Below, in pieces: positions 17,168 through 25,128 of a stretch of DNA of 64,000 bases. The DNA is taken from NCBI RefSeq assembly GCF_014697025.1, contig NZ_JACJRC010000001.1, positions 1 through 64,000 on the forward strand, written 5' to 3'. The stretch's first letter is position 1. Every line of letters begins with the position of its first letter. The notes below the pieces were generated by a model. It ran no database searches. It was given only the letters and a program-made list of their open reading frames with translations, and was not told the origin of the DNA. The stretch comes from Alkalinema sp. FACHB-956. Its GTDB lineage: Bacteria > Cyanobacteriota > Cyanobacteriia > Leptolyngbyales > Leptolyngbyaceae. The position numbers were made by a program, and so were the translations under genes.

Positions 17168-17370
17168 TTTCATAGCCAGTTGCAACCGTGTCATACACCG
17201 ATTGAGTTGGCTGTACCCCAAAAATTAGAGCGCTACCCAGCGTTGCTGACAACAACAAAGGGTAGCTAAACCCCCAAGCTGACGTGACCAGCTAGGCGGT
17301 CTGACACGGATTGTAACATTCGATCGGGCCACCCTACTTGTCCTGCGCAAAGGGTGGCTTTAATTTTTGG
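17168..17370 (+). ncRNA. Structured leader RNA, copy A, ending in a terminator-like hairpin
   Basis: Homologous to 46230-46450. Elements in order: GTTTTTCATAGC box; helix P1 AGCCA (17174-17178) with TGGCT (17208-17212); TTAGAG box; helix P2 GCTACCC (17232-17238) with GGGTAGC (17260-17266), containing a 3x3 internal loop and an inner GTTG/CAAC stem; an AGCTG/CAGCT hairpin; conserved box GGATTGTAACATTC (17308-17321). Last comes the hairpin GCCACCCT (17328-17335)/AGGGTGGC (17351-17358) followed by TTTAATTTTT. The small-protein ATG is about 40 nt further on. Likely a transcription attenuator or riboswitch; an independent sRNA of about 200 nt is the alternative. Class not recognised. Confidence 0.65.
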
Positions 17371-17405
17371 GATTTCCTCCCACCCCTACATCTAGGAGAA
17401 ATCCC

Positions 17406-17618
17406 ATGTTCATTGGCATGAGCGACGACGATCGCCCGATCGACGACAGCCGCAGACCCTTCCAAATCTACCTCCTCGGCACCCGCGAAGAAATCCAATC
17501 CACGATCAATCAACTGCAAGTGCTGCGATTTTGTGAACGTATTCGTTGGAGTCCCCCCATCCCCGTCCTCGGTTCCGACTGGAAATACATCAGCATGATG
17601 GAACGCGATCACCGCTAA
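17406..17618 (+). CDS. Small conserved protein downstream of leader A (paralogue of 46554)
   Basis: 70 aa. The ATG at 17406 has an AGGAG 8 nt upstream. The core reads IYLLGTREEIQSTINQL, then RIRWSPP, then SDWKYISMMER. It aligns without gaps over 54 residues to the protein at 46554, with 22 identities by eye, including TINQ, RI-WS-P and YIS. The predicted fold is beta-alpha-beta; there is no signal peptide or membrane segment. I do not recognise a named family. Shared promoter, leader and sequence make it a real gene. It ends 19 nt from the convergent glutaminase gene; its stop lies in the first copy of a 13-nt tandem duplication. Confidence 0.8.
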   Translation: MFIGMSDDDRPIDDSRRPFQIYLLGTREEIQSTINQLQVLRFCERIRWSPPIPVLGSDWKYISMMERDHR

Positions 17619-17639
17619 GGGCATCAGCTAAGGGCATCA
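17614..17639. repeat. 13-nt tandem duplication at a stop codon
   Basis: gctaagggcatca twice, exactly adjacent. The first copy contains the TAA stop of the small protein; the second runs into the stop of the convergent glutaminase gene. Confidence 0.85.
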
Positions 17640-18575
17640 GCACCCTTGGCAATCGAACACATGTAAATTCAAATCCTGGGACAGCGCCTCACACACCTGC
17701 ACCCCCCGCACACTGTTCCCCCGCACATCCAACGGCGGCGAAAAAATGCCAATTCCCATTTGATTGGGAACGACACCAATAATGCCGCCGGAAACCCCAC
17801 TCTTGGCCGGAAAGCCCACGGTATAGGCCCATTCCCCCGCAAAGTTATACATCCCGCAGGTATACATCACACTCAACAGATCCCGCACATAACGGCGATC
17901 AATCGCCCGCTCCTGCGTAATCGGATTAATACCTCGATTCGCCAACGTCGCCGCCATAATTGCCAAATCCTGACAATTGACCAATACCGAACACTGCTGG
18001 AAATACAAATCCAACGATTCCTCGATCGGATCATCGATCATGCCGAAATTTCGCATCAGGTGTGCCATAGCTCGGTTGCGATGCCCCGTCATCCGTTCCG
18101 ACAAAAACACTGACACATCAATAAAGACATCATGACCAATATAGCGATTGAACATTTCCAGTAATCGATTTAACCGATCGACGGGTGTCTTACCCTTAAT
18201 TAAACTCGTCGTCGCGATCGCCCCAGCATTCACCATGGGATTGTAGGGACGCTTCGAGGCTTCATCCAACACGATCGAATTAAAATCCTCGCCCGTTGGC
18301 TCCACACCCACCCGCGTCAGCACATAATCCCGACCATGATCTTCTAATGCCAACCCATAGCTAAAGACCTTGGAAATGGACTGCACGGTAAAGAGGTGAT
18401 CGTGATCCCCAACGGAATAAATCTCCCCCTGCGTTGTCACAATGCAAATGCTAAACAGATCGGGATCAACTTTAGACAATTCTGGAATGTAATCTGCCAC
18501 TTGGCCTTCCCGCAGGGATTGATAGCGTTGGTGCAGGGTGTGGAGCAGTTGAGATAGGCGATCGCCGTCAGTCAT
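17637..18575 (-). CDS. glsA: Glutaminase A
   Basis: 312-aa serine-dependent glutaminase converting glutamine to glutamate and ammonia in the cytoplasm. The beta-lactamase-like S-x-x-K motif is in TVQSISKVF, and [14 protein letters not shown] and the GVSGGI block are typical. The ATG at 18575 is chosen; a longer frame starts only with TTG at 18599. The gene is convergent with the leader-controlled small protein, 19 nt apart, which raises the question of a link to nitrogen status, but the leader lacks the glutamine-riboswitch consensus. Confidence 0.93.
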   Translation of the reverse strand: MTDGDRLSQLLHTLHQRYQSLREGQVADYIPELSKVDPDLFSICIVTTQGEIYSVGDHDHLFTVQSISKVFSYGLALEDHGRDYVLTRVGVEPTGEDFNSIVLDEASKRPYNPMVNAGAIATTSLIKGKTPVDRLNRLLEMFNRYIGHDVFIDVSVFLSERMTGHRNRAMAHLMRNFGMIDDPIEESLDLYFQQCSVLVNCQDLAIMAATLANRGINPITQERAIDRRYVRDLLSVMYTCGMYNFAGEWAYTVGFPAKSGVSGGIIGVVPNQMGIGIFSPPLDVRGNSVRGVQVCEALSQDLNLHVFDCQGC

Positions 18576-19080
18576 AGATTCAGCCGTTAGAGATATCAAG
18601 AAGTCACAACCTAAAGGGTCCGCAGAATCCAGGGTACCCAGTTCAGTCCTCTCGCATCATAGAGCCAAGACTCCAACGCCAACCGCCGGAATTTGAGGGG
18701 ATCACGACTTCCCTTCCCTCCCTTGCCCAATCCCTCGCCGATCGCCACCTACGACGGGCTGTCCAACGTCTTTGGGTTTATTGAGAGTAATTATTATTTG
18801 ACTCCCCAAAAAGTAGAACTTGATCAGCTCGCAGCAGCAGCAATGAGTGCCTCTATCGATTACTAGACCGGGGCCAAAAATGCTGCATGGGCCTGAATCT
18901 TTCCCGCTCACGCGATCGTAAAATGGCTCGATTTCTCCCTGTAATTTGGCAAAAAATGATAATGATTATATTATCTGTTTAGTTGATGGGCGTTTTTCCG
19001 CTTCGCCATCCTGCAATAATGCAGGCTATGCAATTGTTATTCGTTAACACCTGTTGTCAATGGTGTGGGAGTCATTTTTC
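18576..19080. other. Intergenic region with divergent promoters
   Basis: About 500 nt between glsA and the porin. The right part carries a Fur-type site (18958-18975). No convincing gene was found; the open frame at 18702-18911 on the minus strand has no family features and an unlikely cysteine run. Confidence 0.5.
18958..18975. promoter_or_regulatory. Fur-type iron box
   Basis: GATAATGATTATATTATC, close to the Fur consensus of repeated NATWAT units, 106 nt upstream of the porin ATG. The downstream gene belongs to the iron-uptake porin family, which is typically induced under iron limitation, so Fur repression is a reasonable inference. Confidence 0.7.
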
Positions 19081-20724
19081 ATGAATCAAAAACTACTGAA
19101 AACGTTACTTTGGCTGAATCCTTGCCTGCTGGGGGCTGGGTTGCTGCTATCTGGATCGGCCCGTGCGGATGAAGTCTTGACGAATGACCTAGCCGCTAAT
19201 CCCGCCATGGAGCAAGTCACCTCCGTTTCCCAGTTGTCCGATGTCAAGCCGACGGATTGGGCCTTCCAAGCCTTGCAGTCCCTGGTGGAGCGCTATGGTT
19301 GCATTGCGGGTTACCCCGATCGCACCTATCGCGGCAACCGTGCCATGACCCGCTACGAATTTGCAGCGGGCGTCAATGCCTGCATGGATCGAGTCAATGA
19401 ACTGATCGCTGCGGCGACGGCGGATCTCGTCAAAAAAGAAGACCTCGCCACCCTGCAAAAATTGCAAGAAGAATTTGCCGCTGAACTCGCGACTCTGCGT
19501 GGGCGAGTTGATGCCTTGGAAGCTAAAACGGCAACATTAGAAAAACAACAGTTCTCCACCACCACCAAACTCAGCGGCGAAGTGGTTGTGGGACGCGGCA
19601 ATGTCATGTTTGGTGAAAGTACTGGGTTGAATGCCCTGGGCGTCGCGGTGCCTGAAGTCAAACCCAGCCGCAATTCCGTGGTTGGCTATCGCGCCCGCCT
19701 CAACCTCGACACCAGCTTCACTGGAAAAGACCTCCTACGCACCCGGATTCAAGCAGGCAACCTCGGCTTCAGCCAAGACGCCACGGGCATTCCCGAAGGC
19801 TCCCTGCGGTTGTCCGCCGATTCCGGCAACAGTGCGACGATCGATGCCCTGCTCTACCAATTCCCCTTGGGCGAAAAAACAACGGTGGTCGTGGAAGCCA
19901 ACGCAGGTGCAGCCGATGACTTTACCGATACCCTCAATCCCTACCTAGACGGCGACGGTGGCAGTGGCGCATTGTCCCACTTCGGAACCCGCAACGCGAT
20001 TTACTACCTGTTGGGGGGCACGGGAATTGCGGTGAAGCATGAGTTTAGCGATCAGTTGGAACTGAGTGCAGGGTATCTGGCCGGAGCTGCGGCAGATCCA
20101 GCTTCGGGCAGTGGCCTCTTCAGTGGCCCCTACGGCGCGATCGCCCAGTTAACCTTCAAGCCCAGCGAACAACTGAAGGTCGGCTTGACCTATGTGCATT
20201 CCTACAAAACGACGTTTAACAGCGCCGGTAGCCCCACGGGTAGCTTGAATGCCAACCTGTTGGTGCCGACGGATAGCGATGGTGATTTGGTGAACGATAC
20301 CTTTGATACCCTCACATCGCCCTTCTCTAGCAATTCCTTTGGTATTGGTGCATCCTTCCAAATCAGCCCCAAAATTGTGCTGAATGGTTCCGTGGGGTAT
20401 ACGAAAACCCGTGTTCTCAAAGGGACTAAAGGCGATCTGGATATCTGGAATTGGATGGTGGGCTTGGCCTTCCCCGATCTGGGTAAAACGGGGGCAGTGG
20501 CTGGCGTGATTGTGGGGATGGAACCCAAGGTGACGGGCACCAGTGCGTCATTGAGTAATTTGCGCGATCGGGATACTTCGCTGCATGTGGAAGCGTTTTA
20601 TCAGTATCCAATCAACGACAATATTGCCATCACCCCTGGTTTGATCTGGCTCACCTCGCCTAACCACGACAATCGCAATGATTCCATCCTGATTGGCACG
20701 TTGCGGACGACGTTTACGTTCTAA
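19081..20724 (+). CDS. Iron uptake porin (SLH domain plus OprB-type barrel)
   Basis: 547 aa from the ATG at 19081; an in-frame ATG at 19054 would put extra residues before the signal peptide. Signal peptide MNQKLLKTLLWLNPCLLGAGLL...ARA; one SLH domain (about residues 50-105, DWAFQALQSLVERYGCIAGYPD, AMTRYEFAAGVNACMDRV) to bind peptidoglycan; a coiled coil (about 110-155, LQKLQEEFAAELATLRGRV); then a C-terminal OprB-like beta-barrel ending in phenylalanine (TTFTF). This is the main cyanobacterial outer-membrane porin family, several members of which take up inorganic iron. The Fur box upstream agrees. Confidence 0.9.
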   Translation: MNQKLLKTLLWLNPCLLGAGLLLSGSARADEVLTNDLAANPAMEQVTSVSQLSDVKPTDWAFQALQSLVERYGCIAGYPDRTYRGNRAMTRYEFAAGVNACMDRVNELIAAATADLVKKEDLATLQKLQEEFAAELATLRGRVDALEAKTATLEKQQFSTTTKLSGEVVVGRGNVMFGESTGLNALGVAVPEVKPSRNSVVGYRARLNLDTSFTGKDLLRTRIQAGNLGFSQDATGIPEGSLRLSADSGNSATIDALLYQFPLGEKTTVVVEANAGAADDFTDTLNPYLDGDGGSGALSHFGTRNAIYYLLGGTGIAVKHEFSDQLELSAGYLAGAAADPASGSGLFSGPYGAIAQLTFKPSEQLKVGLTYVHSYKTTFNSAGSPTGSLNANLLVPTDSDGDLVNDTFDTLTSPFSSNSFGIGASFQISPKIVLNGSVGYTKTRVLKGTKGDLDIWNWMVGLAFPDLGKTGAVAGVIVGMEPKVTGTSASLSNLRDRDTSLHVEAFYQYPINDNIAITPGLIWLTSPNHDNRNDSILIGTLRTTFTF

Positions 20725-20874
20725 TACCAAATTGATTTATCAATGCTACAGATCCGATCCCCCCTAGCCCCCCTTAAAAAAGGGGGAATTCAGTCAAATT
20801 CTTTCAAAGTCCCCTTTATTAAGGGGGATTTAGGGGGATCGTTATGGGTCGCAATCACAAGTTGATTTGGTATA
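20722..20874. repeat. MITE-like inverted repeat element, copy 2
   Basis: About 153 bp, the reverse-complement homologue of the element at 13138-13288. Ends are TAATACCAAATTG and GATTTGGTATA; internal blocks are ccccctagcccccctt, ttcagtcaaattctttcaaagtc and cttattaaggggg-like. Its left end is the TAA stop codon of the porin, just as copy 1 starts at the rbfA stop. Confidence 0.8.
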
Positions 20875-21009
20875 ACGGCTTCGTTCACCGAATTCGTTTA
20901 ATCTGAACCACGCTAACCTGCTTGCATAGATGACGTGCAAGCAGGTTCATTGCTTAAATGCTCCAACTGTGGCACCCTATGAATGCTTTGCCGCAGGAAA
21001 TCATCGCAC

Positions 21010-21477
21010 ATGAATCGGTTCGTCCCTCGCTACTCCTGTCTAACCCGCCTTCCAGCTAGCCGATCGATCGGCTTACTCATGACCGGCTTGGGTTTAGTGA
21101 GTCTCTTCGTTAGCGGCTGTAGCGAAACTAAAGTCGATCGCTGCAATAAACTGGTCACCCTTGCGAACAAAGCCAGCCAAGACATTCAAGCCCTAGAAAC
21201 CCAAAATTCACCGCCTACGGCTAAATTCCAAGCCGCTGCTGACATTCTCGATCGCGCTACAAAATCGATGCAAGCCTTGCAACTCAACGACCCCAAATTA
21301 CAAGGGTTTCAGCAGCAGTTAGTGGAGTTGTATAGCCGCGATCGGGACAGCAATCGATCGCTGATCAATCCCGCCGATGCCCCAACGCTGCGGCAAGCCA
21401 TGGCCCAACTGCAAACCAATCACGCGGCCCAAACTCAAGTGGTGCAAGCCATTAACACCTACTGCCAAGCTCCCTAG
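21010..21477 (+). CDS. Small lipoprotein-like protein, paralogue of the next gene
   Basis: 155 aa from ATG 21010 (an in-frame ATG at 20983 is possible). Basic N-terminus, hydrophobic stretch LLMTGLGLVSLFVSGC with a lipobox-type Cys, then a helical, Gln-rich mature part. Three cysteines are conserved with the downstream paralogue: the lipobox Cys, CNKL and YCQA near the end, the last two possibly disulfide-linked. Shared blocks include LQGFQQQLVELY and INTYCQA. Function unknown; periplasmic and membrane anchored by inference. Confidence 0.75.
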   Translation: MNRFVPRYSCLTRLPASRSIGLLMTGLGLVSLFVSGCSETKVDRCNKLVTLANKASQDIQALETQNSPPTAKFQAAADILDRATKSMQALQLNDPKLQGFQQQLVELYSRDRDSNRSLINPADAPTLRQAMAQLQTNHAAQTQVVQAINTYCQAP

Positions 21478-21690
21478 CCTCAGTCTCCTAGAACAAAATT
21501 CTCTAACGAAATCGATTGAAAATTTGCTCTAAAAGTAGGAATTTATTGCAAATCCTAACGTCTTTTGGAAGTTCTGAGCCCCAATGTCGAGGCTTGGGCA
21601 ATAATGCATATGCTTAGGCAAGTGCGTAGATAGAAAACTGGTGTCTAGAACCAATCCATTCACCTTCTAAAATTTGGAGATTATTAAGTC

Positions 21691-22125
21691 ATGTATTCTT
21701 CTCGTCATTTGTTTGCCTTTACCGCGATCGCAGTCACTTTGGGTTCCTTGGCTGTGGGCTGTGATAGCAAAGTGTCTCAATGCAACAAATTGGTCAAAGT
21801 TACTAACGAAGCCACCACCGAACTGCAAGCCGCGAGCAAAGGTGGTGGCGATCAGATTGGCAAGATGAAGCAAATGACTGGCATTTTGGAGAAAAATATC
21901 CAAGTATTCCAAGCGGTTGAAGTCAAAGATGAGAAACTGAAAGGCTTTCAGCAACGGTTTGTTGCCCTCTACACCAAAACCCGTGATGCCAGCAGGACTC
22001 TTGTGGATGCCGCAGGTCGCAAAGATATTAAAGCCATGCAGGCATCATTGAAGTCAATGCAATCGTCTTCAGGTGAAGAAACGACTCTCATCAGTGAAAT
22101 TAACGGCTATTGCCAAGCAAAATAA
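21691..22125 (+). CDS. Small lipoprotein-like protein, tandem paralogue
   Basis: 144 aa. Signal sequence FAFTAIAVTLGSLAVGC with lipobox Cys, then CNKLVKVTNEATTELQ, LKGFQQRFVALYTKTRDASRTL and EINGYCQAK. About the same length and block order as the protein at 21010, so a tandem gene duplication, already well diverged. It probably has its own promoter, as 213 nt separate the two. Function unknown. Confidence 0.78.
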   Translation: MYSSRHLFAFTAIAVTLGSLAVGCDSKVSQCNKLVKVTNEATTELQAASKGGGDQIGKMKQMTGILEKNIQVFQAVEVKDEKLKGFQQRFVALYTKTRDASRTLVDAAGRKDIKAMQASLKSMQSSSGEETTLISEINGYCQAK

Positions 22126-22260
22126 AGCCGCGATCGTTGCCTAGATCGGCGTCTGTATTGTTTCAGGGGGAGGGGCAGTGGTCTTCAGCCCCTCTAGTTT
22201 GGAGCAGTTGTTTGGAGCATTTGGTTTGGAGCGGTGCAGGCAAATCAACCGGGGCAGCCC

Positions 22261-22312
22261 AAAAAGGTAGGTCAAAAAGGTAGGTCAAAAAGGTAGGTCA
22301 AAAAAGCCAGTC
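22261..22312. repeat. 13-nt tandem repeat, 3 exact units plus one degenerate
   Basis: aaaaaggtaggtc at 22261-22273, 22274-22286 and 22287-22299, then aaaaaagccagtc at 22300-22312. It lies in the region upstream of the cyclophilin gene. Three spaced gtttggagc units occur just before it (about 22197-22232). Confidence 0.9.
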
Positions 22313-22413
22313 AAAATTCTCGCGATCTGCCCTAGGATGTCGGGGAATCCCCCCTGTTGCGGTTCCCCATTCGCGGTATAGTCGAACCAGAACATCTCAG
22401 CGAGGGAACGCCA

Positions 22414-22854
22414 ATGACCCGTGCCATCATGGAAACGGATAAAGGAACGATTAATCTAGAGCTTTTTGATGTGGATGCACCGAATACGGTGAAAAACTTC
22501 GTAGAACTTTCAGAAAAAGGGTTTTATGACGGGTTAGCATTCCATCGCGTCATTCCGAACTTTATGATTCAGGGTGGTTGTCCCAATACCCGCCCCGGCG
22601 AACGGGGCATGCCCGGAACCGGTGGCCCTGGTTACAAGATTAAGTGTGAGATTAACAACAATCTTCACAAAGCCGGGACGCTATCCATGGCCCACGCGGG
22701 TAAAGACACCGGGGGCAGCCAGTTCTTTATCTGCCATTCTCCCCAACCCCACTTGGATGGAGTTCATACTGTTTTTGGTCAAACGAATGACATGGATGTC
22801 GTCAATGCCATTCGTCAGGGCGATCGCATCGTTAAAGTGACGATCGAAGCCTAA
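22414..22854 (+). CDS. Peptidyl-prolyl cis-trans isomerase, cyclophilin type
   Basis: 146-aa cytoplasmic cyclophilin that speeds proline isomerisation during folding. The ATG at 22414 is chosen because it gives the usual short prokaryotic N-terminus ([13 protein letters not shown] soon after) and has GAGGG 8 nt upstream; the longer frame from 22357 adds non-family residues. Active-site blocks [13 protein letters not shown] (Arg, Phe, Met, Gln) and [17 protein letters not shown] are present. Length is typical of PpiB-like enzymes. Confidence 0.93.
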   Translation: MTRAIMETDKGTINLELFDVDAPNTVKNFVELSEKGFYDGLAFHRVIPNFMIQGGCPNTRPGERGMPGTGGPGYKIKCEINNNLHKAGTLSMAHAGKDTGGSQFFICHSPQPHLDGVHTVFGQTNDMDVVNAIRQGDRIVKVTIEA

Positions 22855-22899
22855 AATCGCAGCTGAAAGCAACCGCAGTGCGAGTCTAAGCGCCAGTTT

Positions 22900-22942
22900 G
22901 AGCGATCGAGGTAGGAACCCATGATCCTGACCTCGATCGCTC
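22900..22942 (+). terminator. Strong terminator after the cyclophilin gene
   Basis: GAGCGATCGAGGT (22900-22912) pairs perfectly with ACCTCGATCGCTC (22930-22942), a 13-bp stem, followed by GTTGTTTTGG. It lies 45 nt after the stop codon and 36 nt before the convergent folC end. Confidence 0.85.
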
Positions 22943-22977
22943 GTTGTTTTGGGCCAGCATTCTAGGCCGACAGCGGA

Positions 22978-24279
22978 CTAGGTCTTAGGAATGCCTTCCT
23001 GGGCGAAAAAGTGTCCCAGTAAATAGAGTGAACCACACAGCACGACGAGTTCCTGGAATTGTGTGTTGTCTGTGGCAGCTTGGAGTCCCTTTTGCACATC
23101 ATCAAAGACCCAGACGCGCTCCAACCCAGGGCAAACGGTTTTTGCCAGAGTTACCAAGGCTGCTAAGTCCGCAGAGCTGTGGCCCGGAACGGGGACGAGA
23201 TATAAGGAATCGCCCGATCTCAGGAGATATTCAAACATTTCCTGGTGGTTTTTGGTAGACAGCATCCCCATGACCCAATGGATCTGCCGGACTGGCTGGC
23301 GATCGACAAAGGCTCTTAAATTTTTCGCACTGTCAGAATTGTGTGCCCCGTCGATAAGAATCTTATGGCCTTGCCAGGAATGCCATTGCAAACGCCCTAG
23401 CCACTGGGTTTTAGCGATTCCCGCTGTAATCGCTTCGTCGGTAATTTCCCAACTATCATGGCGCAGTAACAGCATCGCTGCGATCGCTAACGAGACGTTG
23501 TTCAGTTGCACTTCTCCCGGCAATGGCATTTCAAAGGTTAGGGTGCGGGGCACCAATGCAACGCCTTCATCATCGATTTCAAACCATTCAAAGCCTTCGT
23601 AGGCGGCCCACCCTTGGCCTAAGGGTTTGGCGGGCGCGGGATAAAAGGTGGGACAGTACAGCTCGTAAGCCCGCCGAGTGATGACTGCGGATGCCTCCTC
23701 CGGCATTTTGCCGATGATGGCTGGACAGTCTTTTTTCAGAATGCCTGCTTTTTCTGCGGCAATTTTTTCCAGGGTATCGCCCAAGCGTTCGGTGTGTTCT
23801 AGGCTGATGGAGGTGATGATGGTCAGCAACGGTTCATCCACCACGTTGGTGGCATCCAACCGTCCACCCAAGCCCACTTCAACCACGGCAATATCCACTT
23901 CCTGTTCAGCGAAGTAAAGCCACATGGCGGCGGTAAAGACTTCAAATTGGGTGGGTTGTACCCCGATCGGGATGGCTGCATTGACGGCTTGCAGGGTATT
24001 CCATAGATCCGATTCTGCGATCGGTTTACCGTTGATGCAAATGCGTTCTGTCCAGCTCACTAAATGGGGTGAGGTGTAGCGGCCTACTCGATAACCAGCT
24101 TCCGCCAAGATGGAGGATAGATAGGCACAGACCGAGCCTTTGCCATTGCTTCCGGCGACGTGAATCACGGGAATTTCATCCTGGGGGTTGTCCAGCGCAT
24201 CCATCAGCGCTTGACTGGTTTCGAGTCCCAGATGAATGCCAAAGCGGGCAAAGGTTTGTAAAAAGGCGTCGATATTCAA
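22978..24279 (-). CDS. folC: Bifunctional folylpolyglutamate synthase / dihydrofolate synthase
   Basis: 433-aa Mur-ligase-family enzyme that adds glutamate to dihydropteroate and to folates. ATP-binding P-loop VIHVAGSNGKGSVCAYL (about residues 37-53), the RYTSPHLVSWTERI block, EVGLGGRLDATNVV, and GAHNSDS in the C-terminal domain (ILIDGAHN). The start is a TTG at 24279, supported by an AGGA 7 nt upstream and by MNIDAFLQTFARFGIHLGL, the family's normal N-terminus; no suitable ATG exists. Confidence 0.93.
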   Translation of the reverse strand: MNIDAFLQTFARFGIHLGLETSQALMDALDNPQDEIPVIHVAGSNGKGSVCAYLSSILAEAGYRVGRYTSPHLVSWTERICINGKPIAESDLWNTLQAVNAAIPIGVQPTQFEVFTAAMWLYFAEQEVDIAVVEVGLGGRLDATNVVDEPLLTIITSISLEHTERLGDTLEKIAAEKAGILKKDCPAIIGKMPEEASAVITRRAYELYCPTFYPAPAKPLGQGWAAYEGFEWFEIDDEGVALVPRTLTFEMPLPGEVQLNNVSLAIAAMLLLRHDSWEITDEAITAGIAKTQWLGRLQWHSWQGHKILIDGAHNSDSAKNLRAFVDRQPVRQIHWVMGMLSTKNHQEMFEYLLRSGDSLYLVPVPGHSSADLAALVTLAKTVCPGLERVWVFDDVQKGLQAATDNTQFQELVVLCGSLYLLGHFFAQEGIPKT

Positions 24280-25128
24280 GGTCAGTTCCTAACAATCTTC
24301 CCTCTTCCAGTTTGCCTCAAAACGTTGCCCAGTGGTGGATTTAATTCCTTTGAAGCGTTATTCTGGTGAGTCCAATGGGCAGCGGATTGGTAACTTGGAA
24401 GCGGATCTAGATTGGGTAGAATCCTCTAAAACGATCTTTTATGTGTTGCTGGCGCTGAATTCATGATGATGGTAGATATGGAATTTTACTGAATATTGTT
24501 TAGTAATGACCTCGTTACTGATGCAGTTCGGAAAGTTGGATGAGGTGTGTTGTTGGAAGTAATTTCTGAATGCTTTCTCAATAGATTACGTCAAAAGATT
24601 GCATCAAAGGGGAAATCGGCTGTCATTAAAGGCGCGATCGCAGCTTGATTAAACCTCTCTCTAAAACCAGGATGTCTCAAATGACGTTTTCCAGCCCGGA
24701 TGATGCTATACACAGTGAGAAGATAATCTCAGCAAAATAGGGTAATCTGTACGCGGTAAATATGCCAAATGTATTCATAAGCAGGGTTACTCCATCACAA
24801 TTCACCATGAAGATGGTACATCTACAACCACCTACAGTTCACCAGAAGACATAGCTTGTCGATCGCCCAAATAACCGACTTCACTAACACCGCGATCGAC
24901 CACCGCGATCGATCTAGGCTAAAACCTCAACCTCGATCCCCCGGCTCTAGTTGGTTGTTAGAGCCCGATCTCCTTGATGCCTGAAAAGGGGAGATCAAGG
25001 GAGTTCGTCATGGTTTGTAATCACGAATTACTTGGGGATGGGGACAGGACAGATCTTGCTGCAATGTTGACAACAAGTGTAAACGTCGAGATGCCAATTA
25101 TTACATCTGATCTGGTGAGCAGGCTATT
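24280..25128. other. Long intergenic region with a possible gene remnant
   Basis: 850 nt without a convincing gene. From 24746 to 24874 on the plus strand a 42-codon open frame without a start codon reads, near its end, GYSITIHHEDGTSTTTYS. This resembles a coding sequence, distantly like the first strand pair of a 2Fe-2S ferredoxin, but it stops before any cysteine cluster. It may be a decayed gene. A 22-codon frame beginning at ATG 24671 is also open. Around 24940-25060 there are weak echoes of the MITE-like repeat. Confidence 0.35.

Noticed and set aside
17168-17370. Glutamine riboswitch or 6S RNA as explanation for leader A
   Set aside because: The glutamine aptamer core (CGUUCA...GGAAGUAGG) is missing, and the 5' and 3' ends do not pair into the long rod of 6S RNA.
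18702-18911. 69-codon minus-strand frame between glsA and the porin
   Set aside because: Unlikely composition (four consecutive Cys), no ribosome site, no family features.
24940-25060. Third copy of the MITE-like element
   Set aside because: Only short stretches resemble the right end (for example gtttgtaatcacgaatta); no terminal repeats can be placed.
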